64,000 bases of DNA. Origin: Diplosphaera chodatii (lineage: Eukaryota; Chlorophyta; Trebouxiophyceae; Prasiolales; Stichococcaceae). Each line of letters opens with the position of its first letter. Within the stretch, counting starts at the first letter, position 1. The position numbers were made by a program, and so were the translations under genes. The stretch is from NCBI GenBank assembly GCA_032358165.1, contig JAALGY010000015.1, positions 2,976,001 to 3,040,000 on the forward strand. Reading direction: 5' to 3'. Below the pieces are notes generated by a model. It did no database searches. It saw nothing but the letters and a program-made list of their open reading frames with translations, and was not told the DNA's origin. Shown here piece by piece: positions 34,482-45,718 of the stretch.

Positions 34482-36331
34482 GTTGCCAGGCGATTCTGCA
34501 CCGCCAGATGCGCCTGCATTGCAGCATGTGCTGCCGCCTGAGCATGCTGAGGATGGTGAGCGGTGCCGCAACAGCTGGCACGACATTGAGCACATAGTAC
34601 GCGGGTGCGACTGGCTCGCACACGCTCCAGCAAGAGGTCAAGCATGCTCATTGGGGATCACTCACCGGTGCTCGATGCAGATTAGCACCCTCAGCTCACC
34701 CTCAGCTGTTAGGGGAAGAGTGGTCACATTCAAGCTCTCACTGGTGGAGCAGTCAGTGGTGGTCCCTGTTCAGTGGCTGACTGCTCAGTGGTCAGTGCTG
34801 CGCTCACAGGCCGGTTCCTGCCGTTTGCATCATGGAGTTACCTCGTTAGTAGCTGCGAGTTGAATTAACAACCAAATACGTTTTGCTAACAAAGTAACCT
34901 GTAGACTTACTTTATTACAAAATTTTTTTTGTTTATTAGATAACCTACCGTTTGTAAAAATAAAATATTATATTAAATAATTTAAAGTTTATTTAAACGT
35001 TTTAGTTAAATATTCAAATTTATTTAAAGGTAGAATTTTCTTGCTTGCATGCATAACCCGATCAGAAGGTGTATAAACGCAACAGTGACAGTGGTGTTCA
35101 GTGCTCTATCACTCTTCAACATGTAGCTCTGTCGCGTGAAGTAATATCTCAGACAACGCGTACTGTTTAGCTGGGATGACGGTTGAGCTGCTAGATGGCA
35201 TTGCTGCACATGCTGCTTCCAGGCACCCCTGCTGCAGATGGTGTGCCTTGTGACGATGAGCAGGTTGGTACTGCACTGTTGTTGTGCTACTGGATGGCAG
35301 TGTGCTCTGTGCTGTCAGTATCCTGGCGATATCGAACCATTCACGATGCATTGGCCGACAGCACCGGTATCGTATGATGTCGCATGATGATGACCAGCGC
35401 AGCTATGTAGGCAGTCCTGCCTGATGAGCTGCTTGCCGTGCTGCCACCATAGGCATTTCAGACACTGCACTGCAGCACCGGCTGCCACGCTGCTGGGACA
35501 CACGTCTCCTGCCTCGTAGCCTGCACACACCAGGTGAGGTGTCACAGCCACGGCAAGCTGGCCGGATCGGAAGTGGGATGTCACAAACGTTCATCGTTAC
35601 TGGGCACTGCAACAGCAGACAGGATGCAAGCTACTGTGTACAGACTCCTGCATGCAGCGCGGCACAGTCTGATCATTCAATATGCATGCTTCCTCTACAG
35701 CACAAAGCCGCGTCGAAGCCGAGCAGAGGGTCGTTCGTGGATGACGACATCTTGGACATCTCACCTGGGCAGGCAGCCTGCTGGGTGACTGCACCCTTGC
35801 CACCGAGCTGCAGGGTGCTGCCATCTACCACATCTCCTGCATCATAACGACCACAGGCCAGCCCTGCTGCTGCTGCTGCTGCTGCTGCGGCAGCGGCAGT
35901 GGCGGCTGCTGGGCTGATATGTGCCCAGACACTGCACACGGCGAAAGCCGCTGCAGCGCTCAGCGGGGGCTCCTGAGAATTGACATCACCACCGCAGCTG
36001 CTGCTGCCACCCACTGCTGCCGCCACCGCTGCAATCACTCAACATCCGGCAGTGAAGCCGTATGTTTTCGCAGCTCACATGGGGTGCACAGATGTGAGTT
36101 CGCCACCAGGTCGCAGGAGGGCATGGTGCTGTCCTGAGGTGCAATGTGCACTTGGCAGCGTGGCGCTCACGTTGGATTGTTCAGGACGCCTGTGGCGCTA
36201 ACCATCTGTCTGGTCGGGTGACCCTGCATGATGGATGTACACATCATGCAATCGGTCAGCATATGGTGTACAGCCCATGTGGGCGACAGCCACATCCCTA
36301 GCTCACTGCATCTGGAACTTGCCTAACGAGG
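34482..36331. other. Spacer T5/T6
   Basis: Standard spacer interrupted by the AT-rich patch at 34850-35040. The 35.5-36.2 kb part has the usual triplet tract (35863-35890). No confident gene. Confidence 0.5.
34850..35040. repeat. AT-rich insertion upstream of T5
   Basis: About 190 bp, nearly all A and T, with AAATTTTTTTTGTTTATTAG and long TTTAAA-type strings. In the other spacers ACTTCGTTAG runs into TTGCTTGCATGC within a few bases; here the two halves are separated. No terminal repeats are evident. The composition suggests organellar DNA or another foreign AT-rich source. Confidence 0.75.
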
Positions 36332-38339
36332 TCATCGGGGCAACATGGGCTGCACCTGCAAGATATGTGCACGTACCATACACAAACATGTGTACCAACC
36401 TTGAGTCTTCCGGCCATTGCGCCGTCGTTGTTGTGCTGCTGAGGAACACACAATACACTCAGGACGCAGCCCATCCGCTGCCGAACGCATTGCATAGAAG
36501 TCGTAGCGATACTTCTCCTGTGTGCAGACACGAAGTGGTATCTGCTCAACACCTGCCCTTAGAAGATCTTGCACGTGCACTTGCAGAGTTGATCATCGTA
36601 TGCAATTTCACCTCACAGCAGGCAGCACTGCAGGGTTGTCATTTGGGTGTGCCAGCTCACCTTGCCACAGCTTGCACAACGTTTCACCTCTAGGAATGCT
36701 GATTCCGGAGGGGCGAGCCTCCCTCTTTGAGTGCTGTGTCTGTGTGTCTTCTTACAGTCGCAGCAGTAGCTGTGTAGTCCGTCAATGTTCCGCACATAAC
36801 AACTGAAATGCGCGGCGTCCTTGACCTGCAGTACTACATGATGTCATATTGTAGCAGCACTGTGACTAGAGGCCACTTGATGACTGCTGTTGTCACTGAT
36901 GTATCACAGCGGGACGATCACCCAAGGGCTCCATGTTGGACATCGCAAAGCGCTTGGCAGCAGGCACACCTCGCCACAATTTCTACACTGCTTTTCAGTC
37001 GGCAGGCCTGCCGGCCTGGCTTGCGTAGTTTTCCAGCTGTTTCTGAATCTCTCAGACTGACATGCCCTGCACAGATTTGCCCAACGTTGCGCATGATACA
37101 TGGCAGCACAGAGGGTCACCAGTTGTGCTTTGCAGCAGAGGAAGGTGCTGGCCTGCTGCACTGATTCACTTGGAGGCATGCAGACTGAATTTGTTCTGGG
37201 TGCAGCAGCACGCAGTGTGACAACGAAGCACGTCCGTCCCTGTCACCTGCAATGGCTGTGTCGGCCGCAGCTTCTTTTGCCATCAATGGCAAAGAAGCTG
37301 GCGGGCAGCTCCAGCCCGCACTTCTGGCACTCCTGTGGCTCCTGGGTGGGTGGATGGGCACGGGGCTTTAGCCTGGACCTGCAGGACACCAAGGTGCAGC
37401 AGGGCTGGACACACTGGTACTGCCCGACTGCGTCACATCCAGTCGGCGGTACAGCACTCTGCTTATCTTGCAATGGCACCAGCTTTGAGCACACTGAACC
37501 AGAACCTATATGTTTGTGGATGGTGCTTGATCTGCAACACTGTGTTTGCAATGGCATTACCGCATGGGGAAATGCAGCTGACCTGGGTTTGCGGGGCCGC
37601 CGCTCTTCATTCACCTCCGCACGACATCCGAAGCACAGCGGCAGGCGGCCGTCTGGCGATGCCTTCATGCGCGGGAACAGTCGCAGCGGGTACGTCTTGC
37701 TGCAACGCTGGCAGCACTTCACATCGCTGCTGCCGCCGTTCTTGGGCTGTGCAGTGTCCTGCTGTGCAACGGCACGTGGCTGCACGGGCTCTGCGGAATT
37801 CGATGCTGCTGCTGCAGCGGCGGTGCGCTGCGCAGCAGAGCCGCCACTCAGTGTCGGCCGGTCCGGCAGGTGAAGGATGCGGAATGCATGCCATGCTTGA
37901 CCAGAACACCTGACTCTTGACAAGCACCCGACTCTTGACAAGCACCCGGCACAGATGTATGCTGTCCTGACATCATGCCTGTCTTCCGCAGCTGCTGGAA
38001 GCTCACCCTCACGCAGACGCCCAAAGTGGCAGCTGCCTGATGCACTGCCGCCCCAAGGGGTGTGGCGTCCGCAAGACTGCCTGGCAGGAGCCCACGGCAT
38101 CTGCTGCTGCTGCAGGTGTTGCCGCCCGCCCCGGCGATGCCATGCATGCTGCCGGCTGCGCGGCGCTGCAGACTCACATGCAATCGGTCCGCCCTTGCTG
38201 AGCGATGCCAGCGGGCCAGGTGGCAAGGCTGCCGCTGCGGTGCGGCGCCGGCTGGAGGCGCAAGTACATGGCGGCGCTCCGCGTGATGCATGACCAGCCG
38301 CCCTGAAGCTGCTGCCGAAGCCGTTGCACCGGCCGGCAT
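36332..38339 (-). CDS. T6: four-zinc-ribbon protein, subtype II, exon 2 acceptor changed
   Basis: Exons read leftward: 38339-38007, 37863-37583, 37378-37247, 37066-36970, 36825-36661, 36517-36332, 397 residues if spliced as in its sisters. The exon 2 acceptor, CTGCAG or CTGTAG elsewhere, is CTGCCG here, so the AG is gone. The nearest AG downstream (ACTGAG) is out of phase. Either another acceptor is used or the gene is damaged. Ribbons are intact: CQRCSKTYPL, CQKCGLEL, CRNCGE plus VKDAAHF, CASCGK plus EKYRYDF. Confidence 0.55.
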
Positions 38340-38929
38340 GGTGTCAGGCGGAGCTGCACCACCAGTTGCGCCTGCATGTGCAGCATGCTGCCGCATCAGC
38401 ACGCTGAGGATGGTGGGCGGTGCCGCGATCAGCGCACATCAGTGACCAAATTGCATGCAGGTCTGGCTGGCTCGCACATGCTCCTGCATCATGTCAAGGC
38501 ATGCTCATGAAGATTATACACCGGTGCTCGTTGCAGGCTAGCACCCTCAGCTCACCCTCAGCTGTGGGAGAAGAGCGGTCACATCTGATGCCTCACCTGG
38601 TGGACCAGTCAGCGGTGGTCCCTGACTCCCTGTCCAGTGGCTGATTGCTCAGTGGTCAGTGCTGCGCCCACAGTCCAGTCCCAGTCGTTTGCATCATTGA
38701 GTACAGACTCGTGACTGGTGTTGCATTATGTACTTACTTCGTTGGATTGCCTGCAATGCATAATCTGACTTTTGAACGCAACGGTGACAGCGCTGTCCAG
38801 TGCTGTACCACTTATCAGCATGTAATTGTGTCGCGTGCAGTGATGTGTGAAGGAATGAACACAATTTGGGGTGATGATCAAGCTGCCAGCTGGCATGCTG
38901 CACATGCGTATGCTGCTTCCAGCAGGCAC

Positions 38930-38962
38930 CAGGGGATACTAAGTTCAACTTAGTATCCCCTG
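38930..38962. mobile_element. 33-bp palindromic insertion with 8-bp target duplication (hAT-like)
   Basis: CAGGGGATACTAAGTT and its exact reverse complement AACTTAGTATCCCCTG meet around a single C. The unit is flanked by GCAGGCAC at 38922-38929 and GCAGGCAC at 38963-38970; other spacers have this 8-mer once. An 8-bp duplication and CAGGG termini are typical of hAT transposons. It has no interior, so it can only have been moved by another element's transposase. Confidence 0.8.
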
Positions 38963-39520
38963 GCAGGCACCCTGCTGTTTGGCCTGCTGATGGTGTTGTG
39001 CCATGTGACAATGATGTTGGTGGTGCATTGATGGTTGATCGTGCTGAGGACAATTTTGAATGCTGTGTGTGCTTGATCCTACGACTGTGCTGCCGCTGCT
39101 GCTGCGTTCTGTGCAGCACCAGGGTAGTGGTTGCTGGATGGGCTGTGTGCTCTGTGCTGTCAGTGTCCTGGCGACATCGAAGCATTCACAACGTACTTAG
39201 GTGCAGAGTACCGGTAGAACGATGGCGCATGATGACCAGCGCAGCTATGTAGGCAGTCCTGCCTGATGAGCTCCACCGTTGGCATTTCAGACACTGCACT
39301 GCAGCACCGGCTGTCTCGATTGCTGCCACGCTGCTGGGACACCTCCTGCTTCATAACCTGCACACACCAGGTGAGATGTCACACACAGCCACGTCAAGCT
39401 GGCCGGATGGGAAGTGGAATGTGACAAACATGCATCGTTTCCACTGGGCACGGCAGCAGCAGGTAGACACGATGCAGGCTATTGTCTACAGCCTCCCGCA
39501 TGCGGCGCGGCACAGTCCGG

Positions 39521-40114
39521 TCATTCAAATTGCACGCTTTTTACAGCACAAAGCCGGGTTGAAGCCGAGCAGAGATTGTTTGTGAATGACGACTTGGACA
39601 TCTTGGACATCTTGGACATCTCACCTAGGCAGGCAGCCTGTCCGGTGACTGCACCCTTGCCACCGAGATGCAGGATGCTGCCATCTACCACATCTCCTGC
39701 ATCGCAACGACCACACGCCAGCCTGCCGCCGACGACGCTGCTGCTGCTGCTGCATTGGCGGCGGCCATGGCAGCTGCTGGGCTGACGTGTGCCCGGACAC
39801 TGCAGGGCTGGCCCCAGCGGGACAGTGCTGACAAGGAGGTCGCCAACCGTGCGCCATTCGTGAGAACTCTGCCTCTGACGCCGGAACGTATCAGGTGACG
39901 GCGGCCGCGCTGCTGCAGGGTGCCTGCGCCATATGACAGCTGCCGCAGACGCTGCTGCAGCCGCTGCGGCCGCCACTGTGGCAAGCTCCCAACGCTGGTG
40001 CAAACACCCGATGCTCTCACAGCCAAGTCGGATGACCAGCTGTGGAGCTGCCGTGAAGCCGCAGCATGGCATGATGCTGCCCTGAAGTGCAGTGTGCCCT
40101 GCACGATGCGGCAC
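39521..40114 (-). CDS. Spacer open frame, longest of its kind, uncertain
   Basis: 197 codons covering an Ala-rich run, LACGRCDAGDVVDGSILHLG and a short MSK repeat created by the TTGGACATC tandem. It corresponds to the frames at 31796-32311 and 46837-47346, though its N-terminal part is of a different type. There is no recognised domain beyond one C-x2-C, and the same doubts apply as for the other spacer frames. Confidence 0.2.
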   Translation of the reverse strand: MPHRAGHTALQGSIMPCCGFTAAPQLVIRLGCESIGCLHQRWELATVAAAAAAAASAAAVIWRRHPAAARPPSPDTFRRQRQSSHEWRTVGDLLVSTVPLGPALQCPGTRQPSSCHGRRQCSSSSSVVGGRLACGRCDAGDVVDGSILHLGGKGAVTGQAACLGEMSKMSKMSKSSFTNNLCSASTRLCAVKSVQFE

Positions 40115-40325
40115 TGCACATGGGTCTGCTCAGGACGCCTGCGGCGCTAGTCAGGTTCTTGGCTGCGCACACCTGCATCACATGGTTTCAAGCACCGTTT
40201 CATGGCCGGGTGGCCGCCAACATGCCTGTCCACAAAATAATGCAGCAAGTTCGTTGCATGTTCCTGGGTAAGCACGTGCCTCTGCAGGGGTTCTGCGGTT
40301 GCTGCATCATATCAGTACATGGACG

Positions 40326-42298
40326 TCAGTCTTTCTTCTCCCGGCCACTGCGCCATTGTTGTTGTGCTGCTATTGAACAGAGCTTGCACTTGTGGCTCAA
40401 CCCGTCCGATGTCCTACGGCGCGAATAGTAATCCGAACGAGACTTCTCCTATGTGCAGAGATGACTAGTGTTTGCTACTCAGCCATACTTACAGAGCCTT
40501 TTCAAGAAAGTGATGTTTCGAATTTGGCGGCAGGCAGCCACTGAAGAAATTGCGCCACTGCCGGCTCACCTTGCCGCAAGCTCCACACCGTTTCAGCAAA
40601 GGAGCTGCGGACTCAGGAGGGCCAAGCCTCCCTCGTTGAAATTCGCCAGCGAGACTTTTGTGACAATCGGAGCAATAGCTGTGCAGTCCATCAAGGTTGG
40701 TCGAGCTGCGACCAAATTCTGAGGCGTCTTTGACCTTGCACAAAGAATGTCGCATGATTCAGCAGCGACTGATCCCTGCTTGATAGCAGCTGCTGAGTCA
40801 TCAACAAGCGTGCAAAGGTGTCACACACTTGGTGAGTGCTCGATGCACAAGCAGGGTGTACATGAAGCACTCTGCATAGCATAATGCGAAGCGCGGGGCA
40901 TCAGGCACCTCGCCACATATCCTGCACTCCTTCTCGGCTGGCAGGGCAGCTGGCCTGTTGCGCATGGCTAATCGGCGTCTGACACCATCCTCAGAATGGC
41001 ATGGCCTGCAGTACAAGTTGCCAGTATTACTTTTAGCAGATGTTTCATGCCAGCACACGGGTGCACACTTATGCTTTGCAGCGGAACAAGGTGCTGGCAT
41101 GCTACATGTAAAGTCTGATGTTGCGAGCGCCAAGGTTTAGGCGGAGCAGCATATGTATGACACTCTATCCAGCGCACTTGCGAACCTGCAATATGAGTGA
41201 CGGCCGCAGCACATGGTAGCATCAATGGCAAAGAAGCTGGCTGGCAATTCCAGCCCGCACTTTATGCATTGCTGTGGCTCCTGAGTGGGCGGATGGGCAC
41301 GACGCGACAGCCTAGACCTGTGAGAAACCAACATGTCACGAGGTTCCATCAGCCAGTCACGCCCTCACGGCATGCCAACAGCATAACCAGTTGCAGCACA
41401 GCGCCAGTTTGTCTACAGAGGGGCAGCTCGGCACTTGCAGGCGATGTGTGAATGTCCGGCATAAAGGCTTGATCTTGGACCTTGTGTGGATGAGCCTATT
41501 GCATAAGAAACAACAGTCCCTACCTGGGTTTGCGGGGCCAGCGCTCTTCATTCACCTCCGCACGACATCCGAAGCACAGCGGCCAACGGCCGTCTGGCGA
41601 CGCCTTCATGCGCGGGAACAGTCGCAGCGGGTATGTCTTGCCGCACAGTTGGCAGCACTTTACATCGCTGCTGCCGCCATTCTTGGGCTGGGTACCAACC
41701 TGCTGCGCAACAGCATTTGGCTGCATGGGCTCTTCGAAAGTCGATGCTGCAGCTGCCGCTGCTGCTGCTGCTGCTGCTGTTGCAGTGCGCTGCACAACAG
41801 GACCGCCACCCAGTGTCAGCTGGTCCTGCAGGTGAAAGACGCGGAATGCATGCCATGCTTGACAAAAACACCTGACTCTTGACATGCGCCCAACTCTTGA
41901 CAAGCACCCGACACAGAGGCATGCTGTCCTGACATCATGCCTGTCTTCCGCAGCTGCTGGAAGCTCACCCTCGCACGTATGTCCGAAGTGTCAGCTGCCT
42001 GATGCACTGCCGCACCAGGAGATGTGGCCGCAAGACTGCCTGGCAGGCGCCCACGGCATCTGCTCCTGCTGCAGGTGTTGCCGCCCGCCCCGGCGAGGCC
42101 ATGCATGCTGCCAGCTGCACTGCGCTGCACACTCACATGCAGTCGGTCCGCCCTTGCTGAGCGATGCCAGCGGCGCAGGTGGCAAGCCTGCCGCTGCAGT
42201 GCAGCACCGGCTGGAGGCGCATGTGCATGGCGGCGCTCCGCGTGCTGTGTGACCAGCCGCCCTGAAGCTGCTGTCCAAGCCGTTGCACCGGCCGGCAT
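40326..42298 (-). CDS. T7: four-zinc-ribbon protein, subtype I
   Basis: Exons read leftward: 42298-41969, 41825-41524, 41317-41186, 41005-40909, 40734-40570, 40448-40326, 382 residues. Exon 2 has a longer Ala run and the variant ribbon start CQLCGKTYPLRLF. Ribbon 3 joins CRICGE to VKDASEFGRSSTNLDGLHSY; ribbon 4 joins CGACGK to EKSRSDYYSRRRTSDGLSHK. The exon 3 donor is GTTCGC where sisters have GTTGGC, still a legal GT. All exons are open. T8 is its closest relative. Confidence 0.7.
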
Positions 42299-43757
42299 GG
42301 TGTCAGGCGGAGCTGCACCGCCAGATGCGCCTGCATGTGCAGCATGTGCTGCCGCCTGAGCATGCTGAGGATGGTGAGCGGTGCCGCAACAGCTGGCACA
42401 ACATTTAGCACATAGTACGCGGGTGCGACTGGCTCGCACACGCTCCAGCAAGAGATCAAGCATGCTCATGGGGATCACTCACCGGTGCTCGATGCAGGTT
42501 AGCACCCTCAGCTCACCCTCAGCTGTTAGGGGAAGAGTGGTCACATTCAATCTCTCATTGTTTTGGAGCAGTCAGTGGTGGTCCCTGTTCAGTGGCTGAC
42601 TGCTCAGTGGTCAGTGCTGCGCTCACAGGCCAGTTCCTGCCGTTCGCATCATTCACTACACCGTGACTGGTGTTGCATCATGGAGTTACTTCGTTAGATT
42701 GCTTGCATGCAAAACCTGATCAGAAGGTGTATGAACGCAACAGTGCTGTTCAGTGCTCTACCATTTATCAGCATGTAGCTGTGTGGCGTGCAGTGATGTT
42801 TCAGATGAAGTGTACTGAGTTTATTTGGGATGACGGTTGAGCTGCTAGCTGGCATGCTGCACATGCTGCTTCCAGGCACCCTGCTGCTGCTGCCATGTAA
42901 CGATGAGCAGGTTGGTATTGCATTATTACTGTGCTACAAGATGGCAGTGTGCTCTGTGCTGTCAGTGTCCTGGCGACATCGAAGCATTCACAACGTATTT
43001 AGGTGCAGAGTACTGGTAGAACGACGCTGCATGATGACCAGCGCAGCTATGTAGGCTGTCCTGCCTGACGAGCTGCTCGCCGTGGTGCCACCGTTGGCTC
43101 TTCAGACCTTGCACTGCAGCATCGCCGTCTCAACTGCAGCCAGCTGCTGGGATACACCTCCTGCTTCATAGCCTGCACACACCAGGTGAGATGTCACAGC
43201 CACGGCGAGCTGGCCGGATGGGAAGTGCGATGTCACGAACATCATCGTTTCCACTGGGCACGGCAGCAGCAGGTAGACACGATGCAGGCTGTTGTGTACA
43301 GCCTCCTGCATGCGGCGCGGCTCAGTCCGATCATTCAACATTGCACGCTTTCTCTACAGCACACAGCCGGGTTGAAGCCGAGCAGAGGATCGTTCGTGAA
43401 TGACGACATGCTGGACATCTCACCTGGGCAGGCAGCCTGTTCGGTGACTGCACCCTTGCCACCGAGATGCAGGGTGCTGCCATCTACCACATCTCCTGCA
43501 TCGCAACGACCGCAGGCCAGCCCGCCGCCGCCGCTGCTGCTGCTGCTGCGGCGTCGGCGGCGGCCATGGCGGCTGCTGGGCTGATATGTGCCCGGACACT
43601 GCAGGGCTGGCCCCAGCGGGACAGTGCTGACAAAGGAGGTCGCCAACCATGCGCCGTTCCTGAGGATGCTGCCTCTGACGCCGGAACGTATCAGGTGACG
43701 GCGGCCGCGCTGCTGCAGGGTGCCTGCGCCATATGACAGCTGCCGCAGATGCTGCTG
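42299..43757. other. Spacer T7/T8, shortened
   Basis: About 500 bp shorter than neighbouring spacers. The block from GACAGCTGCCGCAGA goes directly into TGCTGTCAACC and the end of T8, whereas the T6/T7 spacer has some 385 bp in between (39.95-40.33 kb). A CTG/CGG tract is at 43525-43560. Confidence 0.5.
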
Positions 43758-45718
43758 TCAACCTTTTTTTTGCCGGCCACTGCGCCATCGTTGTTGTGCT
43801 GCTAATGAACAGAGCTTGCACTTGTGGCTCAACCCGTCCGATGTTCTACGGCGCGAATAGTAATCCGAACGAGACTTCTCCTATGTGCAGAGATGACTAG
43901 TGTTTGCTACTCAGCCATACTTCCAGAGCCTTTTCAAGAAAGTGATGTTTCGAATTTGGCGGCAGGCAGCCACCGAAGAAATTGCATCACTGCCAGCTCA
44001 CCTTGCCGCAAGTTCCACACCGTTTTAGCAAAGGAACTGCTGACTCAGGAGGGCCAAGCCTCCCTCGTAGAAACTCGCCACTGACACTTTTGTGACAATC
44101 GGAGCAATAGCTGTGCAGTCCATCAAGGTTCGTGCTGCGATGAAATTCTGAGGCGTCTTTGACCTTGCACCAAGAACGTCGCATGATTCAGCAGTGACTG
44201 ATCCCTACTTGATAGCAGCTGCTGTGTCATCAACAACCGTGCACAGGTGTCACACACTTGGTGAGTGCTCGGTGCACAAGCAGGGTTTACATGAAGCACT
44301 CTGCAGAGCATAATGCGAAGCGCGGGGCATCAGGCGCACCTTGCCACATATCCTGCACTCCTTCTTGGCTGGCAAGGCAGCTGGCCTGTTGCGCAAAGCT
44401 CTCCGGCGTTTGACACCATCCTCAGATTGGCATGGCCTGCAATACAAGTTGCCAGTATTACTTTTAGCAGATGTTTCATGCCAGCACACGGTTTACACTC
44501 ATGCTTTGCAGCGGAACAAGGTGCTGGCATGCTACATGTCAAGCCTGAAGTTGCAAGCACCAAGACTTAGGCGAAGCAGCATTTGACATGCCATCCAGCA
44601 CACTTGCCAACCTGCAATCCGAGCGACGGCCGCAGCACATGCTAGGATCAGTGGCAAAGAAGCTGGCTGGCAGTTCCAGCCCGCACTTTATGCATTGCTG
44701 TGGCTCCTGAGTGGGCGGATGGGCACTACGCGACAGCCTAGACCTGTGAGAAATCAACATGTCACGAGGTTCCATCAGCCAGTCACGCCCTTACGGCATG
44801 CCGCCAGCATGACCAGTTGCAGCACAGCGCCAGCTTGTCTACAGAGGGGCAGCTCGGCACTTGCAGGCGATGTTTGATTGCCCGGCCTGAAGGCCTGACC
44901 TTGGACGTTGTGTGGATGAGCCTATTGCATAAGTAACAACAGTCCCTACCTGGCTTTGCGGGGCCAACGCTCTTCATTCACCTCCGCACGACATCCGAAG
45001 CACAGCGGCCGGCGGCCGTCTGGCGATGCCTTCATGCGCGGGAACAGTTGCAGCGGGTACGTCTTGCCGCACCGTTGGCAGCACTTCACATCGCTGCTGC
45101 CGCCATTCTTGGGCTGGGTACCAACCTGCTGCGCAACAGCATTTGGCTGCATGGGCTCTTCGAAAGTCGATGCTGCAGCTGCCGCTGCTGCTGCTGCTGC
45201 TGCTGTTGCAGTGCGCTGCACAACAGGACCGCCACCCAGTGTCAGCTGGTCCGGCAGGTGAAGGATGCGGAATGCATGCCATGCTTGAACACCTGACTCT
45301 TGACAAGCACCCGACTCTTGACAAGCACCCGACACAGATGTATGCTGTCCTGACATCATGTCTGTCTTCTGCAGCTGCTGGAGCTCACCCTCGCACGTAT
45401 GTCCAAAGTGGCATCTGCCTTACGCACTGCCGCCCCAGGAGATGTGGCCGCAAGACTGCCTGGCCGCTGCCCAGGGCATCTGCTGCTGCCGCAGGTGATG
45501 CCGCCCGCCCCGGCGGTGCCATGCATGCTGCCAGCTGCACTGCGCTGCACACTCACATGCAGTCGGTCCGCCCTTGCTGAGCGATGCCAGCGGGCCAGGT
45601 GGCAAGGCTGCCGCTGCGGTGCAGCGCCGGCTGGAGGCGCATGTGCATGGCGGCGCTCTGCGTGATGTGTAACCAGCCGCCCTGAAGCTGCTGCCGAAGC
45701 CGTTGCACCGGCCGGCAT
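43758..45718 (-). CDS. T8: four-zinc-ribbon protein, subtype I, exon 2 acceptor changed
   Basis: Exons read leftward: 45718-45389, 45251-44950, 44743-44612, 44436-44340, 44163-44002, 43880-43758, 381 residues if exon 2 is joined as in its sisters. As in T6, the exon 2 acceptor reads CTGCCG instead of CTGCAG. Ribbon 3 has 21 residues between cysteine pairs (VKDASEFHRSTNLDGLHSY). The last codons run through an A8 tract (QKKG, then TGA) that abuts the deletion in the spacer, so the original C-terminus may have been replaced. Confidence 0.55.

Larger units (their letters stand above)
38340..40325. other. Spacer T6/T7
   Basis: Standard spacer carrying the 33-bp palindromic insertion at 38930-38962 and a tandem of TTGGACATC at 39593-39620. 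The spacer frame is listed separately. Confidence 0.5.

Noticed and set aside
30875..42478. Extended N-terminus of array genes starting at an upstream ATG (MSMLDLLLERVRASR)
   Set aside because: It is open in T4, T5 and T7 but not aligned with the start in L, R, T10 and T11; the inner ATG is shared by all, so it was preferred.
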